A stretch of 9,346 nucleotides of DNA from Myxococcales bacterium (GTDB taxonomy: Bacteria > Myxococcota_C > UBA6777): the NCBI GenBank assembly GCA_027005175.1, contig JALTMC010000454.1, forward strand, positions 6,634 to 15,979. The letters run 5' to 3'. The notes under the pieces are model-generated. The model made no database searches. It was not told the DNA's origin and saw only the letters and a program-made list of their open reading frames with translations. The number at the start of each line of letters is the position of its first letter. The first letter of the stretch is position 1. Position numbers and translations under genes: made by a program. This document shows positions 1-6,418 of this stretch, one piece after another.

Positions 1-730
1 CGGAGAAGTACGAGTAATCTTTGTGAAAGACATGAAGGTCAAAGGGAGGCTTCTTTCCGTCGATGGTGACAGAGCCTTTGTCGTCGGTATCAGCAGAGGC
101 ATCACCCACCATGACCTTGGCACCTTTGATGGGCTTTCCATTGCTATCGAGGACAATCACGCGGACTTTTCCAGAAGCGACATCACCGAAGTTGTTGATG
201 GAGGCGGTACCTTTTTTGCCATCCACTTCGGCAGTGATCGTTGCGGTTCCACTTTTGGCTCCACCTGTCACTTCTCCCGTTTGGCTCACTGCAACAATGG
301 TATCATCGCTGCTCGACCATTTGAACGTGAGGGCTTTTGTCAAGCGCGCGCCAGCTTTGTTCAAGGCCACTGCCTCAAGTTTGCGCTTCTGACCTTTTCG
401 GGTGACTGCTGTCGCGGGAACGATCTCAACAGTGGCTACTCCTGTGTCCACCACTTCTTTCACACACTTATTCGCTTTGCATGTCATTCCGGGCGCACAG
501 TCTCCTGCGCTCGTACATTCTGGCTTGGTGTTGTTGCCATTGCCATTTGAGTTGGTGTTGTTGGCGTTGCCATTCGAATTGGTGCTGGTGTTGCTATTGC
601 CATTCGAGTTGGTGCCGGTGTTGTTGCCAGCGGGTCCACCACCACATCCGACATAAGTGCCCAATGTGATGAGAGCGAAAGCGCTCATCCAGATCAATGA
701 TACACGTAAAAAAGGCTTCAAACGATTCAT
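1..730 (-). CDS. Secreted lipoprotein with Asn-rich linker and Big_2 Ig-like domain (partial, C-terminus outside window)
   Basis: Reading the minus strand from the ATG at 730 gives 243 codons with no stop before the window edge, so the gene is incomplete. Residues 1-28 look like a signal peptide (basic MNRLK, then a hydrophobic core) ending in YVGC, so Cys29 is the probable lipidated residue; Tyr at -3 makes this a weak lipobox. Residues 35-68 are a low-complexity Asn/Thr/Ser/Gly linker built on a TNSNGN unit. Residues 72-89 hold four cysteines in a C-x5-C-x5-C-x4-C arrangement common in myxobacterial surface lipoproteins. Residues 98-178 resemble a Big_2 bacterial Ig-like domain (KWSSSDDTIVAVSQTGEVTG core followed by GTATITA). 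From residue 187 the pattern GKVRVIVLDSNGKPIKGAKV followed by TDDKGSVTI resembles a carboxypeptidase-regulatory-like beta-sandwich. The start is supported by GGAGG at 738-742, 7 nt away. A surface or adhesion role is inferred; the ligand is unknown. Confidence 0.88.
   Translation of the reverse strand, partial: MNRLKPFLRVSLIWMSAFALITLGTYVGCGGGPAGNNTGTNSNGNSNTSTNSNGNANNTNSNGNGNNTKPECTSAGDCAPGMTCKANKCVKEVVDTGVATVEIVPATAVTRKGQKRKLEAVALNKAGARLTKALTFKWSSSDDTIVAVSQTGEVTGGAKSGTATITAEVDGKKGTASINNFGDVASGKVRVIVLDSNGKPIKGAKVMVGDASADTDDKGSVTIDGKKPPFDLHVFHKDYSYFS
527..625 (-). repeat. Degenerate repeat encoding the TNSNGN linker of the first lipoprotein
   Basis: The segment encodes residues 36-68 of the minus-strand lipoprotein. 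A unit reading TNSNGN recurs three times with spacers of variable length, giving a flexible hydrophilic tether between the lipid anchor and the folded domains. The same type of linker occurs in the other lipoprotein of this window. Confidence 0.7.
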
Positions 731-793
731 TCCTAATCCTCCAAAAAAGTTAGACAATATGTGGTAGGTTGCGGACGACCACAAGCGGAACAC

Positions 794-822
794 ATTATAT
801 CGACGAATGGGCTGACTGTCCA
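794..822 (-). promoter_or_regulatory. Sigma70-type promoter for the lipoprotein at 1-730
   Basis: On the minus strand a -35 box TGGACA (817-822) is separated by exactly 17 bp from a perfect -10 box TATAAT (794-799). Transcription would begin near 787, leaving a leader of about 57 nt before the GGAGG site and the ATG at 730. This is the clearest promoter in the window. Confidence 0.7.
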
Positions 823-868
823 CCATTTGACCACAGTGACTCCCAACATGGACCTCTTCTTTTGAAAG

Positions 869-895
869 ATGGTCTCATTTGTCCCGTCAGACCAT
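869..895. promoter_or_regulatory. 7-bp inverted repeat, candidate operator
   Basis: ATGGTCT (869-875) and AGACCAT (889-895) form a perfect 7-bp inverted repeat with a 13-nt spacer. It covers the predicted plus-strand -35 box (879-884) and lies about 80-110 bp upstream of the minus-strand transcription start. It could bind a dimeric regulator serving both divergent promoters. No regulator gene is present in the window and a chance dyad cannot be excluded. Confidence 0.3.
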
Positions 896-907
896 TGATT
901 TTATACT
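879..907 (+). promoter_or_regulatory. Candidate promoter for the Nudix-glgC unit
   Basis: TTGTCC (879-884), a 17-bp spacer and TATACT (902-907) make a plausible sigma70 promoter pointing to the Nudix gene, with transcription predicted to start near 914. It is the best plus-strand match I found between 731 and 1102, but the -35 box matches consensus at only four of six positions. It would leave a long leader of about 190 nt. Confidence 0.4.
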
Positions 908-913
908 GCTGGG

Positions 914-978
914 TATGGTAGGTGGATACAGCATCTTTCAAGCGATAGTTTGAATACAACTATTCGCGCTCTACCATA
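914..978 (+). promoter_or_regulatory. Nested inverted repeats, possible structured 5' leader
   Basis: An outer 8-bp perfect stem pairs TATGGTAG (914-921) with CTACCATA (971-978). Inside it ATAGTT (945-950) pairs with AACTAT (958-963) around a 7-nt loop, and GCG (942-944) can extend the inner stem with CGC (965-967) past one bulged T. The outer stem begins at the predicted transcription start, so the RNA would open with this structure. It matches no riboswitch class I know. It could equally be a DNA-level binding region. Confidence 0.35.
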
Positions 979-1026
979 GTTTGCTTCTCATCGTCAACGG
1001 TTTGTCTTTTCTTTTCCACTCTCTTG

Positions 1027-1048
1027 GGAGTTCGGTTCTCCATTTTTT
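1027..1048 (+). terminator. Weak terminator-like hairpin in the Nudix-glgC leader
   Basis: GGAG (1027-1030), a 7-nt loop and CTCC (1038-1041) are followed by one A and a run of six T (1043-1048). The 4-bp stem is short for an intrinsic terminator. Its position between the nested dyads and the Nudix start would suit an attenuator. An alternative pairing, CGTCAA (992-997) with TTGACG (1047-1052), would take up the last two bases of the T-run. Confidence 0.2.
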
Positions 1049-1102
1049 GACGCTATTAAGTAGGGACTTTCAATTTTTTTTTTTATGTTTAAGTAGGTGG
1101 GG

Positions 1103-1705
1103 ATGTCTGTTCAACTGAAATGGCCCTTTGTGAAGGCTTCGTTGTCCCTTCTTCCTTCCAACGCTTCTTTGGGACACCAAGTCATGCGCCATGCTGCTGT
1201 GGCTGTTGTATTTCGAGAAGAGCAGGGCTCCATTGATCTGTTGATGATGCGTCGTGCGGAGAAAGAGGGTGATCCTTGGTCTGGACAGATGGCCTTTCCG
1301 GGCGGTCGTAAAGAAGAGTTGGACAGTGATAATTTAGCTGCCGCCATTCGGGAAACAAACGAAGAGATCGGGCTCGATCTGACAACCCAGGCTGACTATC
1401 TTGGAGCATTGACTCCGTTGCACGCGATGGCCCAAGGAAAACCGATTCCGTTGCTGGTGTCACCCTTTCTGTTTGAATTGCTAGAACCTGTTGCTTTTGA
1501 ACTCAATCATGAAGTAGCGGAGGCTCTCTGGATTCCACTGCATTTTTTTCTTGATGATAGCAATCGTACGACCATGTCATATCGCAGGATGGGTGTGGAT
1601 TGGCAGTTGCCTTGTTATCATTACAAGGGGCGGACTGTGTGGGGACTCTCTCTTAAAATGATCGATGAAGTTCTCCATCGTGTGCGAAGTGGACTATCTC
1701 TTTGA
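1103..1705 (+). CDS. Nudix hydrolase, NudL-type (probable CoA pyrophosphatase)
   Basis: This is a 200-residue Nudix protein. The SGQMAFPGG segment at 60-68, running into GGRKEELD and RETNEEIGL (83-91), is the UPF0035/NudL form of the Nudix box, in which an acidic residue (Asp) stands where the first Glu usually is. RETNEE supplies the metal-binding glutamates. NudL/Pcd1 members typically split coenzyme A into 3',5'-ADP and 4'-phosphopantetheine in the cytoplasm, and the length fits that family. The next gene is glgC, 12 bp downstream, so an ADP-sugar or other nucleotide-sugar substrate is also possible; NudL is the better sequence match. I chose ATG 1103, with AGG at 1095-1097 five nt upstream; GTG at 1097 is in frame and would add two residues. 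No transmembrane or signal segment is seen. Confidence 0.88.
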   Translation: MSVQLKWPFVKASLSLLPSNASLGHQVMRHAAVAVVFREEQGSIDLLMMRRAEKEGDPWSGQMAFPGGRKEELDSDNLAAAIRETNEEIGLDLTTQADYLGALTPLHAMAQGKPIPLLVSPFLFELLEPVAFELNHEVAEALWIPLHFFLDDSNRTTMSYRRMGVDWQLPCYHYKGRTVWGLSLKMIDEVLHRVRSGLSL

Positions 1706-1717
1706 GGAGGCACTCAA

Positions 1718-3136
1718 ATGTCACAAACTATTGCTATGATTATGGCAGGGGGAAAAGGTTCTCGTCTCGCACCCCTCACTTGTCACCGGGCGAAACCTGC
1801 AGTTCCTTTCGGCGGTCGCTATCGAATCATCGACTTTGTTCTCTCCAACTTTGTCAACTCGGGTTATCGCAGGGTCTACGTCTTAACACAATATATGTCG
1901 AGCAGCTTGATCCAACATCTCAATCGGAATTGGCATATCGCAGGGATCAACGCCTTTATTGAAGTGGTTCCTGCACAAATGCGAACGGGAGCACATTGGT
2001 ATCAGGGAACGGCTGATAGTGTCTACCAAAACATCAACCTGATCCGGGATGCTCGGGCCGATCAGGTCGCCGTGTTTGGGGGTGATCATATTTACAAATT
2101 TGCCATTCATGACATGGAAGAACAACATCGTCAAACAGGCGCAGACCTCACTGTCGCTGCATTTCCTGTCCCCCGTGAAGAAGCCCATCAATTCGGTGTG
2201 ATCGAGGTCGATGAAAATCGGCGTATCCTTAAGTTTTGGGAAAAGCCTGACGACCCTGTGCCTATGCCGGGACATCCTGACCTTTGTTTGGTAAGTATGG
2301 GCAACTACTTTTTCAAAGCAGAGGTCTTGCTTAATTCTCTTACGATTGATGCGGGAGACCCTGACTCAGTCCACGACTTTGGTAAAAATGTGATTCCCCA
2401 TTTGGTCCGAGATGGAGCCCATGTTCAGAGCTATAATTTTGGCGAAAATAGGGTGGTGGGTGAGCCTCCTGAAGCACAGCCTTACTGGCGAGATGTCGGT
2501 ACTCTCGATAGCTACTTTGTTGCGAATATGGAGATGCGAAGTCCACTCCCTATGCTCAATCTGTACAATCGTCAGTGGAGAATTCGGACAGCCCAACGTG
2601 ACTATCCTCCTGCTCGTTTTGTTCGAGAGGGGAGCAAAACGCCCGCAGATATTATCGATACCTTGGTCTGTGAAGGCTCTATTGTTGAAAGTGCTTTTCT
2701 GAAAAAAGTGTTGATGGGATATGACTGCTTTGTCCACACAGGAAGCCGTCTTGAAAACTCTCTGATCTTATCGGGATGCAACATCGGTACGAATGCGCGA
2801 TTGAACTCTGTTCTGTTGGACAAAAACTGCAGCATCGCACCTGGAGTTGTGATTGGAGAAGATCCAAAAGAGGACCGACTGCGTTTTCCATTTATCACGG
2901 AAGCAGGAATTGTTGCCTTGCCCAAAGGAACCTTTGTTCCCAAAGAGGGGCCGATTGAGTTTTCTCGCGACATTGGTGAACTGCTGGCCAATGACCCCGC
3001 TGCCAAGGAGTTTCTGGATCGCTTTGAAGGGGAGTTTACGGTCTCAAGCCAATATCGTCATAGCTTTGAATCTGCTGGACCTCGCTACCGAAGATTCAAA
3101 GGCGGAGATGGCAGTACCAATCTCTTTGAATCATAG
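1718..3136 (+). CDS. glgC: Glucose-1-phosphate adenylyltransferase (ADP-glucose pyrophosphorylase)
   Basis: The enzyme makes ADP-glucose and pyrophosphate from ATP and glucose-1-phosphate, the committed step of bacterial glycogen synthesis, usually as a homotetramer. Visible signatures are the nucleotide-binding loop GGKGSRLAPLT (11-21), AKPAVPFGGRYRIIDF (25-40), WYQGTADSVYQN (94-105), the catalytic-Asp motif GGDHIY (121-126), the sugar-phosphate-binding FWEKP (173-177) and YWRDVGT (256-262). Residues from about 310 to 380 form the left-handed beta-helix region (hexapeptide-like SLILSGCNIGTNARLNSVLL). Sequence style is closest to actinobacterial and myxobacterial GlgC. At 472 residues it is longer than the usual 400-430, with about 60 extra residues after the normal end near VPKEG (407-411). 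The start ATG has a strong GAGGAGG (1704-1710) seven nt upstream that overlaps the Nudix stop, indicating one operon. No other glg gene is in the window. Confidence 0.96.
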   Translation: MSQTIAMIMAGGKGSRLAPLTCHRAKPAVPFGGRYRIIDFVLSNFVNSGYRRVYVLTQYMSSSLIQHLNRNWHIAGINAFIEVVPAQMRTGAHWYQGTADSVYQNINLIRDARADQVAVFGGDHIYKFAIHDMEEQHRQTGADLTVAAFPVPREEAHQFGVIEVDENRRILKFWEKPDDPVPMPGHPDLCLVSMGNYFFKAEVLLNSLTIDAGDPDSVHDFGKNVIPHLVRDGAHVQSYNFGENRVVGEPPEAQPYWRDVGTLDSYFVANMEMRSPLPMLNLYNRQWRIRTAQRDYPPARFVREGSKTPADIIDTLVCEGSIVESAFLKKVLMGYDCFVHTGSRLENSLILSGCNIGTNARLNSVLLDKNCSIAPGVVIGEDPKEDRLRFPFITEAGIVALPKGTFVPKEGPIEFSRDIGELLANDPAAKEFLDRFEGEFTVSSQYRHSFESAGPRYRRFKGGDGSTNLFES

Positions 3137-3277
3137 TTCTGGTGATTCATCTTGCAGAGGGCCGGATGTTGCTAGACCTTTCCACTGTGTCTTCTTCACT
3201 CTACTTGCTCTTTCTCCAAAGGGGGCGTACTCTTGGACTCGGGATCTCATTCGTTGTTTAAAAAGAGGTTTTGTGGG

Positions 3278-4123
3278 ATGAAAAAGTGGTTTGTATTCTT
3301 TGTGTTGGCTTTTTGGGTATGGGGTGGTCTTGTGGGCTGCCAAGATCCTTGTGAGACTCTCTCCCTAACATGCGACTACTGCCAAAATGCTGGCGATAAG
3401 GATTCTTGTAAACTCACAGCCGCTGTCAGCAACACACAAAGCTGTGCGACATTACTTGAGGATTTTTATAAGCGCAAAGTCTGCGTCGCTCCTGCAAACA
3501 CAAACAACAATCAGAACAATGTGAATACAAACGCCAACAGCAATCACACAAACACAAACTCGAATAACAATCAGGATAATGTGAACACGAACACAAACTC
3601 GAACGGCAATCAGAACAATACGAACAACAATACAAACTCGAACGGCAATCAGAATAATGTGAACACAAACACGAATGGCAATCAGAACAACACGAACAAC
3701 AATACGAATGACAACAAGAATCGAACAGAGGAAGAGTTGGACAAAGAGGCGTGTCGTTTGATGGTTGATGGTCCTTTTGAAGAGAGAGGCGTGAGTGCAA
3801 CCACCCTCAATGCTCCGATTCTTCAAGCCAACTTAACCAAAGTGTACCGTGTGCGGTTTCCCAAGGCTGGCAGTGGGTTTGTTAAGTTTGTGCTTCGACA
3901 AAAGGTGCTTCTTCTTCTCTATGCCAAACCGTTTGTTGTGATGGAGATGCTAGATACAGAAGGGAAACAGATCAAAGCAACAAAAGAAGAACTCCTTATC
4001 ACAGCTTGTACAGACATCAAGCGCAAGCTTTCGTATCGTCTGTCTCCGGGCTCTTATTTCTTTAAAATCGGACCTTCGGCTGCGACTTTTGAAGTGGCTT
4101 TGGTTGTCAATACCAAACAGTGA
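3278..4123 (+). CDS. Lipoprotein with six-Cys head, Asn-rich repeat linker and beta-rich C-terminal domain
   Basis: This is a 281-residue protein from ATG 3278. The frame stays open upstream to 3233, but the internal start gives a textbook lipoprotein signal peptide (MKKWFVFFVLAFWVW) with lipobox LVGC, Cys21 being the lipid site; AGAGG at 3264-3268 is nine nt upstream. After Cys21 come six cysteines (25, 32, 35, 44, 56, 69), enough for three disulfides in a small head. Residues 74-148 are almost entirely Asn, Thr, Ser, Gln and Gly, built on a 13-residue repeat. Residues 155-281 form a probable beta-sandwich, with KVYRVRFP (188-195) and LSYRLSPGSYFFKIGPS (251-267), reminiscent of pre-peptidase C-terminal (PPC-like) domains. 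That resemblance is only by eye. The protein is probably anchored in the outer membrane and extends outward. Function is unknown. No convincing promoter or upstream terminator is seen between glgC and this gene. Confidence 0.88.
   Translation: MKKWFVFFVLAFWVWGGLVGCQDPCETLSLTCDYCQNAGDKDSCKLTAAVSNTQSCATLLEDFYKRKVCVAPANTNNNQNNVNTNANSNHTNTNSNNNQDNVNTNTNSNGNQNNTNNNTNSNGNQNNVNTNTNGNQNNTNNNTNDNKNRTEEELDKEACRLMVDGPFEERGVSATTLNAPILQANLTKVYRVRFPKAGSGFVKFVLRQKVLLLLYAKPFVVMEMLDTEGKQIKATKEELLITACTDIKRKLSYRLSPGSYFFKIGPSAATFEVALVVNTKQ
3497..3721 (+). repeat. Asn-rich coding repeat (39-bp / 13-residue unit)
   Basis: Within the second lipoprotein, codons 74-148 form a degenerate tandem repeat. The best preserved stretch, ACAAACTCGAACGGCAATCA, occurs at 3593 and again at 3632, a 39-bp period that keeps frame and encodes NTNSNGNQNN(T/V)N-type units; a more diverged copy follows from about 3666. 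Such tracts can expand or contract by slippage without frameshift. Confidence 0.85.
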
Positions 4124-4196
4124 TGTAGCCTGGATGCTCTTTGTGGTGGCTTGACACCTACTAATCAACTCTCCAACACTTTATGAGATCGGCCAG

Positions 4197-4223
4197 GTTG
4201 CGTACTCTTGCAACAAGAGAGTA
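4197..4223 (+). promoter_or_regulatory. Interleaved hairpins (possible H-type pseudoknot) before the SDR gene
   Basis: GTTGC (4197-4201) pairs with GCAAC (4210-4214), and the loop bases TACTCT (4203-4208) pair with AGAGTA (4218-4223). The two stems interleave with connecting loops of 1, 1 and 3 nt, the geometry of a compact pseudoknot, and end 20 nt before the AAGGA ribosome site (4243-4247). They could also be alternative hairpins. The stems are short and chance is possible. I see no good promoter in 4124-4253. Confidence 0.25.
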
Positions 4224-4253
4224 GCCATCGTGGTCTTCAAAGAAGGACATCTT

Positions 4254-5126
4254 ATGACAACTTATCGTTCTATTTTTCGAGATGATCTCTTTGTGGGCCA
4301 GGTGTTTTTGGTGACCGGTGGAGGGACAGGGATTGGCCGGGCTATTGCACATGAGCTGGCTTCGTTGGGTGCTCATGTTGTCATTGCAGCAAGGAAGGAA
4401 GAGCGACTCAAAGGAGTGGTGGATGAGATCGTTAAAGGGGGAGGGGAGGCTTCGTTCCATACTGTGAATATTCGAGACGAGGAGAGTATTCAAGCTCTCT
4501 TCGCAGCGATTGTCGAGGAACATGGTGTCTTGCATGGTCTTGTTAATAATGCAGGAGGACAGTTTCCTAGCCCAGCCCAATACATTTCAACCAAGGGCTG
4601 GCATGCGGTGATCGAGACCAACTTGACAGGTACATTTATGGTCTCTCGTGAGGCGTTCTGTCGCTTCTTTCAAGAGAACGGTGGAGCCATCGTTAATATT
4701 GTCGCGGAGATGTGGCGAGGTTTTCCAGGAATGGCACATACCGGTGCTGCCCGTGCGGGAGTCGTCAACCTGACTCAAACTCTTGCTGTGGAGTGGGCAC
4801 ATGCTGGTGTTCGTGTTAACGCTGTGGCACCGGGGACCATTGAAGGACATGGACTGACCCAATACGATGATGGCATCAAGGAGATGCTGGAGCAAGTTCG
4901 AAAGGATGCTCCTCTCAAACGATTTGGAACAGAAAGCGAAGTCGCCTCTTCGGTCACGTATCTGCTCTCCCCGGCGGCCGGTTATATCAGTGGCGAAACG
5001 ATGCGTGTGGATGGAGCCAGCTCGTTGTGGCGAAAGACTTGGGACATACCTGAACCCGAGAATGCACCTGCGCCTTACCATGGATGGGTGGAAACGCAAG
5101 CGGAGAAAGAAGGAGCTACCCAGTGA
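4254..5126 (+). CDS. SDR-family oxidoreductase, peroxisomal trans-2-enoyl-CoA reductase-like
   Basis: This is a 290-residue classical-length short-chain dehydrogenase/reductase. The Rossmann cofactor motif is TGGGTGIG (21-28), followed by NNAGG (98-102) and the VAPG segment (191-194). The family's usual Ser and YxxxK are absent: the aligned residues read V/A at 150-151, Thr163 and Arg167 in HTGAARAGVVNLT (162-174). From memory, human PECR carries the near-identical HSGAARAGVYNLT, so the protein most likely belongs to the PECR / citronellol-dehydrogenase-like SDR group acting on acyl-CoA or related enoyl/alcohol substrates with NAD(P)H. Start ATG 4254 is preferred over the in-frame GTG at 4230 because AAGGA (4243-4247) sits six nt upstream and the encoded MTTYRSIFRDDLFVGQ is the usual N-terminus of this group. 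The 3' end overlaps the next gene as GTGA. Substrate unknown. Confidence 0.9.
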   Translation: MTTYRSIFRDDLFVGQVFLVTGGGTGIGRAIAHELASLGAHVVIAARKEERLKGVVDEIVKGGGEASFHTVNIRDEESIQALFAAIVEEHGVLHGLVNNAGGQFPSPAQYISTKGWHAVIETNLTGTFMVSREAFCRFFQENGGAIVNIVAEMWRGFPGMAHTGAARAGVVNLTQTLAVEWAHAGVRVNAVAPGTIEGHGLTQYDDGIKEMLEQVRKDAPLKRFGTESEVASSVTYLLSPAAGYISGETMRVDGASSLWRKTWDIPEPENAPAPYHGWVETQAEKEGATQ

Positions 5127-6418
5127 AGCAAGTCTCTATCGTTGGCGGTGGAGTTATCGGCTGTTCGATTGCTCTTCAGTTGCAGAAGTTGGGCTTTCAG
5201 GTCCATGTGTTGGAGCGCAACGGTGAAGTCGGACATGGTTCGACATCGGCTTCCTGTGCGATTGTGCGTCGATTTTATTCGCAGCCAGAGATGATCGCAA
5301 TGGCCCATGAGGCCGCATCGATCTGGGCCCATTGGGGGGCCTTTCTTGGACCCATTGATGATGACCTCGCGATGTTTCGTAGACCGGGAATGCTCTTTCT
5401 TCCTCCCGCCATGGATGAGACAACAGATGCCATCGTGACGGAGATGAAAAAACTGGGGATTCGAGTCAGTGTGCTGTCAGCAGAACAAGTGAAAGAGCGT
5501 TTTCCTTATATCGATGTCTCTTCACATTTTCCGGTACGGGCCCTCGAAGATCCAACTTTCTTTGATGCTACAGAGAAGCAGATCGCAGGGGCGGTCTTTG
5601 AAGAAGATGCTGGGTATATTGTTTCACCGGGTCTTGCTACGCTGAATCTTCGTCTCGCAGCAGAGCGAGAAGGTGCTCGATTTCTGATGAATTGCGAGGT
5701 GGTTTCTATCCGTCAAGGCGAGGCGTCGCGTTTTCAGGTGGAAACCAAAGATGGCACGATTCTTCCTTCGGATATCGTGGTCAATGTAGCCGGTCCTCAC
5801 TCTTCTGTGGTGAATCAAATGGCAGGTGTTGTCTTGCCCTTAAAAACCCGTGCATTGCGGCGTGAAGTTCATGCGATGGTGAATCCTCTTTTTGCTTCAT
5901 CTCCCAGGCCCGATGTTCCTGTTGTGGGAGATCTTGACGGTGGGATATACTTTCGACCGGACGCGGGAGGGCGGGACATCCTTGTCGGTTCCGCTGACCC
6001 CGACTGTGAGGTCAAGGAGTGGATCGATGATCCCGATGAGTATCTCGACACCGTGACAGAAGCCTATCGACAACGTCAATGTTATCGTTTGATGAAACGT
6101 ATTCCCAGCATGGGACTCAGCCCTTGCCGAGGAGTTGCCGCCCTCTATGATGTGACTGTACAAGATTGGTATCCCATCGCAGATAAAACGGAACGACCGG
6201 GGTATTATGTTTGTATTGGAACAAGCGGATCTTCCTTTAAAACATCCCCTGTGCTGGGGCAACTGATGGCTCAACTTATCAAAGCCAACGAACAAGGGCA
6301 GGATACAGACCTGCACCCCCTCCAACTTGAACTAAAGAATATCGAGATGACAATCGATTGTCGCTTTCTCTCTCGACTTCGTGGAACACTCCAAACTTCC
6401 GGCACCGTCATCGGCTAG
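5123..6418 (+). CDS. FAD-dependent oxidoreductase, DAO family (glycine/sarcosine oxidase-like)
   Basis: This is a 431-residue flavoprotein. The N-terminal dinucleotide motif GGGVIG (8-13) with Glu31 ends the first beta-alpha-beta, followed by GHGSTSASCAIVRR (38-50), the flavin-proximal loop of the DAO fold. NVAGPHS (221-227) and GTSGSSFKTSPVLG (366-379) are the other family landmarks. Members oxidise amines or amino acids such as sarcosine, glycine or D-amino acids; the substrate here cannot be told. An ATG at 5084 lies in frame inside the SDR gene, but GTG 5123 is the better start: AAGGAG (5110-5115) is seven nt upstream, the protein then begins right before the Rossmann strand, and GTGA overlaps the SDR stop, indicating translational coupling. 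The last ~18 residues, starting around 414, are encoded by the first unit of a 55-bp tandem repeat, so this tail is probably not an ancestral part of the enzyme. Confidence 0.92.
   Translation: MKQVSIVGGGVIGCSIALQLQKLGFQVHVLERNGEVGHGSTSASCAIVRRFYSQPEMIAMAHEAASIWAHWGAFLGPIDDDLAMFRRPGMLFLPPAMDETTDAIVTEMKKLGIRVSVLSAEQVKERFPYIDVSSHFPVRALEDPTFFDATEKQIAGAVFEEDAGYIVSPGLATLNLRLAAEREGARFLMNCEVVSIRQGEASRFQVETKDGTILPSDIVVNVAGPHSSVVNQMAGVVLPLKTRALRREVHAMVNPLFASSPRPDVPVVGDLDGGIYFRPDAGGRDILVGSADPDCEVKEWIDDPDEYLDTVTEAYRQRQCYRLMKRIPSMGLSPCRGVAALYDVTVQDWYPIADKTERPGYYVCIGTSGSSFKTSPVLGQLMAQLIKANEQGQDTDLHPLQLELKNIEMTIDCRFLSRLRGTLQTSGTVIG

Noticed and set aside
23-656. Plus-strand open frames across the first 650 bases
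   Set aside because: They are antisense to a minus-strand frame that encodes a signal peptide, Ig-like domain and good ribosome site; none has a recognisable product.
3233-3277. Upstream ATG at 3233 as start of the second lipoprotein
   Set aside because: It would bury the lipoprotein signal peptide behind 15 polar residues; the ATG at 3278 has a suitable ribosome site and an exact signal peptide.
3426-3826. Two 124-codon minus-strand frames rich in Cys/Ser or Val/Ile
   Set aside because: They are the complement of the Asn-rich repeat of the lipoprotein; the low-complexity composition explains the lack of stops.
4151-4186. Perfect TTGACA as a promoter for the SDR gene
   Set aside because: No acceptable -10 hexamer lies 16-18 bp downstream; the nearest AT-rich hexamer is 22-24 bp away.
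5084-5122. ATG at 5084 as start of the DAO gene
   Set aside because: It adds 13 residues with no family match inside the SDR gene, whereas GTG 5123 has AAGGAG seven nt upstream and a GTGA overlap typical of coupled genes.
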